64,000 bases of DNA from the NCBI GenBank assembly GCA_024277195.1, contig JAJRVS010000113.1, positions 57,772 through 121,771 on the forward strand, given 5' to 3'. The notes under the pieces are model-generated. The model worked only from the letters and a program-made list of their open reading frames with translations, had not been told where the DNA came from and ran no database searches. This document shows positions 36,996 through 45,485 of this stretch, piece after piece; position 1 is the stretch's first letter, and the number at the start of each line of letters is the position of its first letter. The stretch is from Verrucomicrobiota bacterium (GTDB lineage Bacteria; Verrucomicrobiota; Verrucomicrobiia; Verrucomicrobiales; DEV007). A program made the position numbers and the translations under genes.

Positions 36996-37778
36996 ATGGA
37001 TTATCAAATCCCCAGCCTTGAAACTCGAAAAATGCTGTGCCAGCAACCGGTTGGCAAACAGCACGTGATGTATCAGTCTTGGCAGAAGCTGCTTTTTCTT
37101 CACTGGGTGGTGGATGCAGCTGAGATTCAGAAGAAGTTGCCTCAGGGTTTGTTTGTGGATACTTTTGAAGGCCGTGCATATCTCGGCCTTGTGCCGTTTT
37201 ACATGTGGAATATTCGCCCTCGATTTTTACCGGTCTTGCTAGGGGTCTCGTATTTTCTTGAACTGAACGTCAGGACTTATGTGCATGATGCCAAGGGGGT
37301 GCCTGGAGTTTGGTTTTTTTCATTGGATACCAATAAAGCTTTGGCTGCCTTTCTGGGGCGACGTTTTTTTAACATGCCCTATACCACAGCTGAAATGCAA
37401 GCGTCGCGCTCCAGCGAAGGAGGAATTCATTATCAGTGTTTGCGTACTGGGAGATCGAATGAAGAAAAAGCGGATTACATTTACCGTGGCACGGGAGCGG
37501 TGACTTTGGCTGATCCGGGCACTCTTGAATACTTTTTGGTTGAGCGTTATCTGCTTTACGCGGTGGATTCTCAGAAGAAAAATTTGTATTCGGGTCGGGT
37601 TTTTCATCCACCCTACCCCTTACAGCAGGCTGAAGTTTCAGGTTTTTCGCTTAACCCGATCAAACAAGCTGGTTTTGAGGATGTGTCGGGTGAACCTGTG
37701 CATGCTCTCTATTCGGAAGGGGTGGATGTATTGGCCTATGCTATCGAGCGGCAGGAGAAAAATCATAACTTGGGATAA
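36996..37778 (+). CDS. DUF2071 (YqjF-like) protein
   Basis: The 260-residue protein has the family pattern: SWQKLLFLHWVVDAAEIQKK at the start, then DTFEGRAYLGLVPFYMWNIR, ELNVRTYV and GVWFFSLDTNKALAAF. The function of DUF2071 proteins is not established. The fold is thought to relate to acetoacetate decarboxylase-like barrels. It starts 5 bases after recQ, so it is the last gene of the mutS-recG-acpH-recQ series, and no membrane or signal segment is evident. Confidence 0.85.
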   Translation: MDYQIPSLETRKMLCQQPVGKQHVMYQSWQKLLFLHWVVDAAEIQKKLPQGLFVDTFEGRAYLGLVPFYMWNIRPRFLPVLLGVSYFLELNVRTYVHDAKGVPGVWFFSLDTNKALAAFLGRRFFNMPYTTAEMQASRSSEGGIHYQCLRTGRSNEEKADYIYRGTGAVTLADPGTLEYFLVERYLLYAVDSQKKNLYSGRVFHPPYPLQQAEVSGFSLNPIKQAGFEDVSGEPVHALYSEGVDVLAYAIERQEKNHNLG

Positions 37779-37829
37779 TTTTGGACGTGGGTGTAGAGTA
37801 TTGCGGTTGGCAAGACACAGGACTATGAA

Positions 37830-38813
37830 ATGAAGGTTTTCGCATATAAAACTCTAAAATACAGCTTGTTTGGGTTGCTGTTGTTAATAAATCCTTTGCT
37901 GCAAGCCAGATCAGATCCGCCAGCGGGTTTTCCCAATGAAAAAAATACCGGGTTTGTGGCAGGGGGTACTGCTGAAAAACAATTGGAATCGATTCAGCAG
38001 GATCGTCTTTACATCACTGAGGATGGTTTTGTTTTGCAGAATAAAAAGCTGACCGGCAGTGTTTTTGTGAAAGCGGATAATGTGACAATCAAAAACTGTT
38101 GGATACGTGGCACCCAGGGTTTTTCGATTCGCCATGAGGGCAAAAACCTTTCTATCGAATATTGTAAGTTGGAAAGCGCAGGTAATGTGGCTGGTGAAAA
38201 TATCAGTAATTACAAAGCTGAAAACAATTATACGCTGAAATATTGTGACATCAGTGGATTTGGAGATGGGATCAAGGCGGGCAACGATACACTGATTGAG
38301 TTCAACTATATTCATGACCTCGCCGGGGATCCGGAATACCACAGTGATTGCATACAGGTCATGCAAGGCAAGAATATCAAAATTTGTAATAACACTTTGT
38401 TGGCTAGGTGGAAGGCTCAAACATCGGTGGTGATATTAAAAAATGATATAGGTGCGATTTCAGCAGTTACGATAGAGGGTAACTTTATGTCGGGGGGAGC
38501 TTACGTATTTTATAATGTCGGAGGAACGGATGTTCGCTTCAAAAATAACATTATCGAGAAGGGTTCATGGCAGTGGCAGGGCAGCCCGGTGTATCCGAAA
38601 AATAGCCCGCTTGTTTATGAGTGCAATCGATATGAGGATGGCACGCCGATATCACAAAATCCGCCGTGCAAAAAATCTGCAGAGCCGATCAAAATCAAAC
38701 CCATCGCATGGAGGGGGCATTCAGCGGCAGTTGCACTGACTTTTGATGCTGGGCCATCATATTTGTTCACTTGCAAAGGTCGGGGACTCCGCCATGCTTG
38801 CACTACTTTTTAG
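37830..38813 (+). CDS. Secreted beta-helix protein, apparently truncated before a NodB domain
   Basis: A signal peptide (residues 1-27, LLLLINPLLQARS) precedes a right-handed parallel beta-helix made of short repeats such as VFVKADNVTIKNCWIRG, NLSIEYCKLES and DVRFKNNIIEKG, typical of polysaccharide-binding or lyase-like proteins. After a linker (KIKPIAWRGHS) the sequence reads AVALTFDAGPS, which closely resembles the first NodB motif of polysaccharide deacetylases (TFDDGPS or TFDAG). It then loses similarity and stops within 20 residues. The remaining deacetylase domain is absent and the next gene starts 20 bases later, so a 3' deletion of a bifunctional protein is likely. Confidence 0.7.
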   Translation: MKVFAYKTLKYSLFGLLLLINPLLQARSDPPAGFPNEKNTGFVAGGTAEKQLESIQQDRLYITEDGFVLQNKKLTGSVFVKADNVTIKNCWIRGTQGFSIRHEGKNLSIEYCKLESAGNVAGENISNYKAENNYTLKYCDISGFGDGIKAGNDTLIEFNYIHDLAGDPEYHSDCIQVMQGKNIKICNNTLLARWKAQTSVVILKNDIGAISAVTIEGNFMSGGAYVFYNVGGTDVRFKNNIIEKGSWQWQGSPVYPKNSPLVYECNRYEDGTPISQNPPCKKSAEPIKIKPIAWRGHSAAVALTFDAGPSYLFTCKGRGLRHACTTF

Positions 38814-38832
38814 TTTAATTATTCTTCCATTT

Positions 38833-40482
38833 ATGCAGACGATTGTTATTGGTCACAAAAATCCGGACATGGACTCTATTTGTGCTGCTTTGGCTTATGC
38901 CCATCTCAAACGTGAGACCGGCACTGACAATGTCGTGGCCGGTAGGGCGGGAACCACCAATGCGCGCATCGATCATGTGTTGGAAAAATTTGAAGTGGAG
39001 CCGCCGTTGTTTTTCAGTGATCTTTCGCCGCGGGTGGGCGATGTGATGCAACGGGACGTGATTTCCGTGCCTCAGGTGACCTCTCTCTATGACGCTTTGG
39101 CTTTGATGGAAAGAGAACGCCTGCGTGCGTTGCCGTTGCTGGATGACAATCAGCGATTTTTGGGACTGCTTTCATATTATAAAATCAGTCATTATCTGTT
39201 CCCCCCACGTGAGGAGTCTGGGAGAGCGCGTGAGGTTCACGCTTCTTTGGAGTCGATTGTGCGTACGTTCCAAGGGCGTTCGCTGACGGGTGAGCTAGAT
39301 ACAGAAAGAGTGGATCTTAAGCTGATGGTGGGAGCTATGGGGCAAGCAGCATTTAATGAAAGACTGCAATCTTACCCTGCTGAGAGTCTGGTTGTATTTG
39401 TCGGTGATCGAACCAATATCCAGTGGAAGGCGATCAAACATGGCGTGCGCGCAGTGGTAGTGACAGGAGGTTTGTCTCCCGATGAAGACATGATCGACGA
39501 CGCGATTCAAGCGGGGGTGAGTTTGATCAGTTCACCTTTTGATACGGCGTCAACAGTGCTGTTGGCACGTGGAGGGGTGGATGCCGGTCTGATGATTGAT
39601 ACGGAATACACTACTTTTTTTCCGGAGACGACTTTGGCGGAAGCGAGAGAAAAAGTCAGGGATGTGAATGCGGCGGTTTTTCCGATTCTTGATACCGCAG
39701 GCGGTTTGGTTGGGGTGCTTTCGAAAAGTGATTTTATCAAACCGGTGCCGCGCCAATTGATATTGGTGGATCACAATGAATTGTCGCAGGCGGTCAAGGG
39801 AGCAGCGAAGGTGCCGATTGTTGAAATCCTGGATCATCACCGTTTGGGCGGTTTTCACAGCAGCACGCCGATTTTATTTTGGAACAACCCGGTGGGTTCG
39901 ACTTCGACCATTGTTGCATTGGCTTATGAGCAGGCGGGAGTGGAAATTCCTCGTTCCATGGCCGGGTTGATGATGGCGGGTTTGTTGACGGATACACTGA
40001 ATTTGACTTCGCCTACCACGACTAAAACGGATCGTGATATTATGCAAAAACTTGCTACCATCACCGGCGAAGATCCAGCTGAACTGGCAGCAGAGATTTT
40101 CTCTGTGGGTTCCCCTTTGTTAACCATGTCAGCAGAAGGTGCGATCACTGCAGATTGCAAGGAGTATGAAGAAGATGGCGCGCGCTTTTCGGTAGCGCAG
40201 ATTGAAGAGATTTCTTTTTCTCACTTGGCTGAAAAACAACAAGCTTTGTTGGCAACCTTGGATGGATATTGTAAGAAAAACGGTTATTTATTTTCTACTT
40301 TATTAGTTACCGACATCAATACCAAAACCTCCGTATTGCTGGCGAGTGGAGATGAGGATTTTTTGAAAACCATCGATTACCCTGTTATAACCCAACAGGC
40401 TTGGCGTTTGAGCGGGGTGGTTTCACGCAAAAAACAACTGCTGCCGTACTTGTTGACTTGTATTGAGCGCATGCCGGCTTGA
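38833..40482 (+). CDS. Family II inorganic pyrophosphatase with CBS and DRTGG domains
   Basis: This manganese-dependent enzyme splits pyrophosphate. DHH-domain motifs are GHKNPDMDS near the N-terminus, VDHNE, DHHR, and the C-terminal DHHA2 active-site block SRKKQLLPYL. Between the two halves are an inserted pair of CBS domains (starting VGDVMQRDVISV and ending VLSKSDF) and a DRTGG domain (VVFVGDRTNIQ, AVVVTGG). Such insertions let adenine nucleotides regulate the enzyme. The ATG at 38833 gives 549 residues starting MQTIVIGHKNPD. The open frame extends upstream through a hydrophobic stretch that overlaps the preceding gene and is not used. Confidence 0.93.
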   Translation: MQTIVIGHKNPDMDSICAALAYAHLKRETGTDNVVAGRAGTTNARIDHVLEKFEVEPPLFFSDLSPRVGDVMQRDVISVPQVTSLYDALALMERERLRALPLLDDNQRFLGLLSYYKISHYLFPPREESGRAREVHASLESIVRTFQGRSLTGELDTERVDLKLMVGAMGQAAFNERLQSYPAESLVVFVGDRTNIQWKAIKHGVRAVVVTGGLSPDEDMIDDAIQAGVSLISSPFDTASTVLLARGGVDAGLMIDTEYTTFFPETTLAEAREKVRDVNAAVFPILDTAGGLVGVLSKSDFIKPVPRQLILVDHNELSQAVKGAAKVPIVEILDHHRLGGFHSSTPILFWNNPVGSTSTIVALAYEQAGVEIPRSMAGLMMAGLLTDTLNLTSPTTTKTDRDIMQKLATITGEDPAELAAEIFSVGSPLLTMSAEGAITADCKEYEEDGARFSVAQIEEISFSHLAEKQQALLATLDGYCKKNGYLFSTLLVTDINTKTSVLLASGDEDFLKTIDYPVITQQAWRLSGVVSRKKQLLPYLLTCIERMPA

Positions 40483-40519
40483 GCTTGACTTGTTAATCAT
40501 TTCACCCTTGTTTGCGCTT

Positions 40520-42376
40520 ATGAAAATAGTGCTCGGATTTTTTGCGGTGATATTCCTTTGTTTGGGTTTTCAGTTGCCCTTGTCTGCAGGCGGTGCGGAT
40601 GTCGCCCATGCCATTGATGCAAAAATGCATCATATTCGAAATGTAGAACCACGGGAATGGTCGCATTATCCAGAAAAAGCCGAAGCTTCGAAATTAGTGG
40701 TGGATTTTGATTTGGCGGGAGCAGAAAAATTTAAGTTGCTAACCTTGAGGCAACAAGAAACCAAGTGGGTATGGACGCTTACTTTGAATGGGCAAAAAAT
40801 AGGTAGCCTGATTCGTGATCATAATCATTTGCAGCATGGCATTGAGATTCCTGAGAATTTGTTGAAAAATGTGGGCAACCAGTTGGTGATTGAAAGCAGT
40901 GCCCCAAAAGCGGATGACATATGGGTAGGTGATTTGGTTTTACATACTACCATAGAAAACCCATATGAAGGTTCACCGGATGTTGAAGTTCTACTGAAAA
41001 AAAGGGGTTACAGTTCGCCTGGCCCGGACTACAACGCTGAGCTGAGCCTAAGTTGTGTAGATGCGGATAGTGGCCAGGCTATGCCATGTCGCTTCACTAT
41101 AGTTGATGCTGAGACGGGAGCTTTGGCATTGTTAGGGGCGGAGTCCAACGATCAACAGGCGGTGCGAACCGGGGTGATCTATTCTATCAACGGACAGGCC
41201 AGCTTTAAAGTGGCGAGCAAACGTAAATACAAAATCTATGCCGGACGTGGGTTTGAATATGGACTCGCCACTGCTGAGGTGATGGCTTCGATTACAAAAA
41301 CGCAAGTGGTGGAGATGAAAATCCGCCGGGAAGTGGAAACCCCTGGGTTAGTGGCTTGCGATACTCATTTGCATACTTTTGAGTTTGATCGTCACGGGGA
41401 TTGTGATTTGAGTGAACGACTGATCAGTATTGCGGGTGAGGGCATCGAGTTGCCGGTATCGACTGGGCATGACAAACATATCGACTACCGTAGAGAGTCG
41501 GATCGTTTGGGGGTATCACAATGGTTGACTCCAGTGCTAGGCTGTGAAGTTACGACTCAGCAGGGGCATTTTAATGTTTTTCCAATCGCCAATGCAGAGG
41601 TGAAGCCGGTACAGCATAAAGGCCTTCCGTGGCAGGAGGTATTCAAAAATATTTACGCTACGGCGGACGTGAAGGTGTGCATTTTGAATCATGGCCGCGA
41701 TTTGCATGGCAAATTGATTCCTTTGGGGCCGAAGAATTTTGACGCAAAACACGGCATTTTTTTTGATGGTCGTGAACTCAAGGCCAATGCGATGGAATTG
41801 ATCAACTCTGGGGCGCACCTCAGTGATCCCATGCAGATCGTGTACGATTGGTTTGCGCTCACTCGTAGTGGGCATCGGCTGGCGGGTATTGGTAGCAGCG
41901 ATAGTCACACCGTAAACTTTGCCATAACCGGACAGGCGCGGACTTATGTGGAATGCGTGGATAGCGATGCAAGTAAGATCGATGTGAATGCTGCGCTGGC
42001 TTCGTTTCAGAATCAGCGAACCTGGGTCAGTTTTGGTTTGCTGACGCATTTGGACAAGAGCGCATCGGGCGGGATTAAAGTTAGCGTGCTGGGGCCGGCC
42101 TGGACGCAGGCGAGTGATTTACGAATTTTTCGTAATGGTCAGGAAGTTAAAAATATCACCATTCAAGAGTCGGCGGGCAGTAAAGCTGGTGAGAAATTGG
42201 CGGTCGAATTCAGTTTGTCTGAACTGGGGGCAAAAAGCGGCGATTTCTTTTGTGCGGTCGCCAGTGGGCCAGGCATCATCGGGGCGTGGTGGCCCGGAAT
42301 GCAACCCTACCAACCGACATCAAAGGATTGGAAACCTTTTGTGATGGGCATCAGTCCTTTATTGTGGGTGAAATAA
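40520..42376 (+). CDS. Secreted CehA/McbA-like metallohydrolase (PHP domain)
   Basis: The ATG at 40520 gives a signal peptide (MKIVLGFFAVIFLCLGF, cleavage near residue 25) and 618 residues. The N-terminal roughly 280 residues are beta-rich. The C-terminal half has the PHP/CehA metal motifs in order: CDTHLHTFEFDRHGD, TGHDKHIDY, GCEVTT-GHFNVFP, ILNHGRD and GIGSSDSHT. CehA/McbA proteins hydrolyse phosphoester or carbamate-like bonds, and many relatives are of unknown substrate. The gene follows the pyrophosphatase gene by 37 bases. The export signal suggests a periplasmic phosphoesterase or sugar-ester hydrolase. Confidence 0.82.
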   Translation: MKIVLGFFAVIFLCLGFQLPLSAGGADVAHAIDAKMHHIRNVEPREWSHYPEKAEASKLVVDFDLAGAEKFKLLTLRQQETKWVWTLTLNGQKIGSLIRDHNHLQHGIEIPENLLKNVGNQLVIESSAPKADDIWVGDLVLHTTIENPYEGSPDVEVLLKKRGYSSPGPDYNAELSLSCVDADSGQAMPCRFTIVDAETGALALLGAESNDQQAVRTGVIYSINGQASFKVASKRKYKIYAGRGFEYGLATAEVMASITKTQVVEMKIRREVETPGLVACDTHLHTFEFDRHGDCDLSERLISIAGEGIELPVSTGHDKHIDYRRESDRLGVSQWLTPVLGCEVTTQQGHFNVFPIANAEVKPVQHKGLPWQEVFKNIYATADVKVCILNHGRDLHGKLIPLGPKNFDAKHGIFFDGRELKANAMELINSGAHLSDPMQIVYDWFALTRSGHRLAGIGSSDSHTVNFAITGQARTYVECVDSDASKIDVNAALASFQNQRTWVSFGLLTHLDKSASGGIKVSVLGPAWTQASDLRIFRNGQEVKNITIQESAGSKAGEKLAVEFSLSELGAKSGDFFCAVASGPGIIGAWWPGMQPYQPTSKDWKPFVMGISPLLWVK

Positions 42377-42440
42377 TTCATCAATTTTTCACTCAAATTT
42401 CATTAAAAGTTCATTTATGGCTGCCATGGTCTGCAGTGTT

Positions 42441-42740
42441 ATGAATGAACAAAATACAGAAAAATACAGTGCTAAAATCAGTCAGATCATTATCAAGTGG
42501 GGTGGCCCTATAGTTTCGCTGTTCAGTTACGGACTCATACTCGGGCTTACAGGTTCAGGTCTGGCTCTGATGGCAGTCAGCATGCTTTTCGCCCTGCTGT
42601 TTGATTCAGGTTTTTTCAGTGGGTTCGGTTTTCTGAGCGGAGCAGTGATTTTTACTGCGGGCGGGAGTTGGTTTCTTTGGAAAGCGATTCGTGAGTTGGA
42701 GAGTTTATATCAGCGTTTGAAAAAATCGGAGGCTGCCTAG
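42441..42740 (+). CDS. Small membrane protein, unknown function
   Basis: This 99-residue protein starting MNEQNTEKYS has hydrophobic segments at about 22-55 and 60-80, probably two or three helices, and ends in a charged amphipathic tail ELESLYQRLKKSE. No family is recognised. The ATG at 42441 is chosen over the in-frame ATG at 42417 because the latter adds a Cys-rich stretch with no hydrophobic continuity. Confidence 0.6.
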   Translation: MNEQNTEKYSAKISQIIIKWGGPIVSLFSYGLILGLTGSGLALMAVSMLFALLFDSGFFSGFGFLSGAVIFTAGGSWFLWKAIRELESLYQRLKKSEAA

Positions 42741-42755
42741 ATCCAAATCGCAGCA

Positions 42756-42787
42756 TAGCGGTGTTGCAAATACCTGTGGCACCGCTA
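42756..42787. repeat. 8-bp palindrome upstream of RAYT-like gene
   Basis: TAGCGGTG (42756-42763) and CACCGCTA (42780-42787) are perfect inverted repeats around 16 bases. TTGCAAA occurs in the loop and again after the right arm. It lies after the small membrane gene and about 130 bases before the transposase start, so it is either the 3' hairpin of the former or a REP-like recognition hairpin for the latter. Confidence 0.4.
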
Positions 42788-42914
42788 ACTTTGCAAAATA
42801 CCGTGAGAGAAGACTTCCTATGCAAAAAAGTTCTTGTGTCGGGTGGTATGGGAAGATATACTGGGGGTGGGGAATGACTTTGACGCATTCAATTCATTTG
42901 AAGGGAGATCTATT

Positions 42915-44033
42915 ATGAGTAAAATACGGGAGTTTTTGTTGGGGCCGGAGGGGCAGACGAATTATTATCATGTGGTGAGCCGGACGACGGGGAGGGATAT
43001 TTTGTTTGAGGATGATGAGAAGGAAACTTTTCGGATTTTGATGCTTAAGCAGTTGAAATTCAGTGGGCTGCGGGCGCTGGCTTGGTGTTTTATGGGCAAT
43101 CACTTTCATTTGTTGTTGGAGGTGCCGGATAGGGAGCTGGCGACAGAGGGGTGGACGGATGAGGATTATATCAAGCGACTGGAGGTGTTTAAGAATGAGT
43201 GGTCGAGTAAGTTGGTGTTGGATGAGGTGGAGATGTTTAGGGAGAATGGGGCGGATGAAAAGGTGAGCGAGATTGCGGAATCGGTGAAGGCGCGGTTGTT
43301 TGATCTGTCGATGTTTATGAAGGAGTTGAAGCTGAAGATGACGTTGGCCTATAATAGGAAACATGGCCGGGTGGGAACTCTGTGGGAGGGGCCGTTTAAG
43401 AGCGTGCTTTTACAACCTCCTTCGCCACTCTCCTCCGCTAAAGCTACGGCGAACAAGAGGTTTCGGCGGTCAAGGGGGGCTGATAAAGAGAGTGGGGAGT
43501 GCAGTGATGCGCTGCGTATGGTAGCGGCTTATATTGATTTGAATCCGGTTCGGGCGGGATTGGCTCAGGAGCCGGAGGGATACCGTTGGTGTTCGTATGC
43601 GGCGGCGGTGGCTGGGGCGCGTGGGGCGAGACAGGGTTTGTGTTATGCGGTGACGGGGCGCAGCCGAGTGGCGTGGAAGAAAGTGGCGCAGGAGTATCGG
43701 TGTTTGCTTTATACGAAGGGAGAACAGGTGAAAGCAAGTGAAACCGTGGATGGTTACAACAAAGGAAAGGGAGGTTTCAGCCGGGCGGAGATCAAAGAAG
43801 TATTGGACTCGGGCGGGCGATTGCCGCTGGCGGAGGCATTACGGTGCCGAGTGAGGTATTTCACTGATGGCGTGGTGCTGGGGAGCCAAGATTATGTGGA
43901 TGAGTTTTTTGAGAGCAAGAGGGAGCACTTTGGAGTGCGGCGCAAAGACGGGGGGCGACGAATGCGCGGGGCGCAGTGGGGGGAATTGCGAGTGCTACGG
44001 GATTTGAAAGTGGATGTGTTGGGGCAAGGGTGA
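42915..44033 (+). CDS. REP-associated tyrosine transposase (RAYT-like), probably intact
   Basis: RAYTs are domesticated relatives of IS200/IS605 TnpA that spread REP hairpins. The ATG at 42915 is preceded by a good ribosome site (GGGAG about 9 bases upstream) and gives 372 residues. The pattern is NYYHVVSRTTGRDILF, the HUH motif H63-x-H65 in MGNHFHLLLEVPD, a candidate catalytic Tyr at 146 in LAYNRKHGRVGTLWEG, and MVAAYIDLNPVRAGL. The segment 167-198 has no counterpart in the usual spacing between the FKSVL and AYIDLNPVRA blocks and appears to be a repeat-derived insertion. The C-terminal about 140 residues are basic and Gly-rich. Confidence 0.85.
   Translation: MSKIREFLLGPEGQTNYYHVVSRTTGRDILFEDDEKETFRILMLKQLKFSGLRALAWCFMGNHFHLLLEVPDRELATEGWTDEDYIKRLEVFKNEWSSKLVLDEVEMFRENGADEKVSEIAESVKARLFDLSMFMKELKLKMTLAYNRKHGRVGTLWEGPFKSVLLQPPSPLSSAKATANKRFRRSRGADKESGECSDALRMVAAYIDLNPVRAGLAQEPEGYRWCSYAAAVAGARGARQGLCYAVTGRSRVAWKKVAQEYRCLLYTKGEQVKASETVDGYNKGKGGFSRAEIKEVLDSGGRLPLAEALRCRVRYFTDGVVLGSQDYVDEFFESKREHFGVRRKDGGRRMRGAQWGELRVLRDLKVDVLGQG
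43413..43508 (+). repeat. In-frame repeat-like insertion inside RAYT-like gene
   Basis: The DNA here reads as alternating CTCCTTCGCC, CTCCGCTAAAGC and TACGGCGAAC units (reverse: GTTCGCCGTAGC, GCGGAG, GGCGAAGGAGG), unlike the surrounding coding DNA, and encodes the odd peptide QPPSPLSSAKATANKRFRR. Its ends coincide with a gap between two conserved transposase blocks, so it is probably an inserted intergenic repeat that preserved the reading frame. Confidence 0.55.
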
Positions 44034-44047
44034 GCGTGGCGGTCACT

Positions 44048-44614
44048 TCATTTTTTGATTACTTTGATCGAAGTGAATAGCTTTTTTTCAAGCGCTTGGT
44101 TATTTGAGCTTGGCTTGGTGGTTACGGCGTTGAAAATGTAAATGCGTTTGTTGACGATAACAAACAGAGCTTGACCCTGGTAAGGTTGTCCTTTGCCCCG
44201 ATAGGCTGTTCCTTTATAGGTCAATGCCCATGCAGGCACGCCATCAACTGTGGTCTTTGTGAAGCTGATCTCTGTTCCTTGGGCTTGGTTGAGAAAGGTC
44301 TTTTTGGATCCGCTAAAAACCTTTTTATTGCCAGCTGTTCTGGCCAGTCGAGGCAAATCGGCGGCACTGCCTGCAATAAGAATGCCGTTACCGTAATGCT
44401 CGCCAAAAGTGGATTTTACTTTGCCTGCCGGTGTTTTGTCGATTTGGGTTTGGGCTTTATCACGAATGCCTTTTGGAAATAAGGCAGAAATCTTGCCGTC
44501 TTTGCTGTTGATGCGTTCCCATTCTCCTGCTTGCAGCGCGGGGCATATTAATACAGTGGATAGGATCAGAAAGGAAAAGATTCGCCGATGATGGTGTGTA
44601 GAAAAAATTTGCAT
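44048..44614 (-). CDS. Exported protein of unknown function
   Basis: The N-terminus has a basic region (HHHRR) and a hydrophobic core (FSFLILSTVLICPALQAG), a good Sec signal with cleavage near residue 29. The mature roughly 160 residues have an alpha/beta pattern starting EWERINSKDGKISALFPKG and a segment GTEISFTKTTVDGVPAWALTY, resembling PsbP/LpoB-like small exported domains, but I cannot assign a family. It lies 43 bases downstream of rpe on the same strand and may share its transcript. Confidence 0.7.
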   Translation of the reverse strand: MQIFSTHHHRRIFSFLILSTVLICPALQAGEWERINSKDGKISALFPKGIRDKAQTQIDKTPAGKVKSTFGEHYGNGILIAGSAADLPRLARTAGNKKVFSGSKKTFLNQAQGTEISFTKTTVDGVPAWALTYKGTAYRGKGQPYQGQALFVIVNKRIYIFNAVTTKPSSNNQALEKKLFTSIKVIKK

Positions 44615-44657
44615 ATTTTTGCGGTTTGAATTGTAGGCTTAGGTTTTAAGCAGTATT

Positions 44658-45320
44658 TCAATCTCGCATGGCAGTCACTGCTGCAGGCATATCGGGCGCA
44701 GAAAAGAGGGATGTTCCGGCGACCATGACGTTGGCACCATGGCGGGCGGCGGTTTGTACGGTTTTAATATCGATACCACCATCAACTTCGATGTGATAGC
44801 TGAGTCCGAGTTGCTCACGTTGTGCCAGGGCTTGTTCAACTTTGGGCATGGTTTCTTTGTCCATGAATGCCTGACCGCCGTAGCCAGGTCGTACGGTCAT
44901 GACCAGTAATAGGTCGATTTGATCAAGGTAAGGCAGCATGTGTTCAAATGGAGTGTCGGGGCTCAACGCGAGGCCGCAGTGGCAGCCGGCTTTACGTATG
45001 CCTGACAAAGTACTTGCCACATCATGATCGGATTCAACATGCACGGTGATATTGTCTGCACCAGCTTTGATAAAACGGGGAAAAAAGTGGTCAGGACGGG
45101 TGATCATAAGATGCACATCCAGATATTGGTCCGTTGTTCGGCGAACGGCTTCAACATAGGTGGGGCCGAAGGAGATGTTATCGACAAAATGGCCGTCCAT
45201 CACATCGAGGTGCAGCCAGTCTCCGCCGGCGTCCTTGGCGCGTTGGGCTTCGTTGGCGACTTGGCTCCAATCGGCAGCCAAGATGGAAGGGGCAATGATT
45301 CGTTGTGTACAGTCTTTCAT
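44658..45320 (-). CDS. rpe: Ribulose-phosphate 3-epimerase
   Basis: Rpe interconverts ribulose 5-phosphate and xylulose 5-phosphate in the pentose phosphate pathway. The TIM-barrel motifs IIAPSILAADWSQV, HLDVMDGHFVDNISFGP, DVHLMI, VMTVRPGYGGQ and IEVDGGI with catalytic Asp residues are all present. The 220-residue length is standard. It complements transketolase (17.7 kb) but is not clustered with it. Confidence 0.96.
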   Translation of the reverse strand: MKDCTQRIIAPSILAADWSQVANEAQRAKDAGGDWLHLDVMDGHFVDNISFGPTYVEAVRRTTDQYLDVHLMITRPDHFFPRFIKAGADNITVHVESDHDVASTLSGIRKAGCHCGLALSPDTPFEHMLPYLDQIDLLLVMTVRPGYGGQAFMDKETMPKVEQALAQREQLGLSYHIEVDGGIDIKTVQTAARHGANVMVAGTSLFSAPDMPAAVTAMRD

Positions 45321-45485
45321 CCTTGGTTCTAGCTTACGCCATTGCCGGAGACAGAAAATGAGTTTTTAACATTTTGCCGGAAATATTTCATTCGATGACA
45401 AGTTGTTTTGTATGGTTTGCCGGGGGACTTGAGCTAGATGCGTTAATTCCTAGCGGTATGTTACAAGCCCCTTATACTGGCATTC

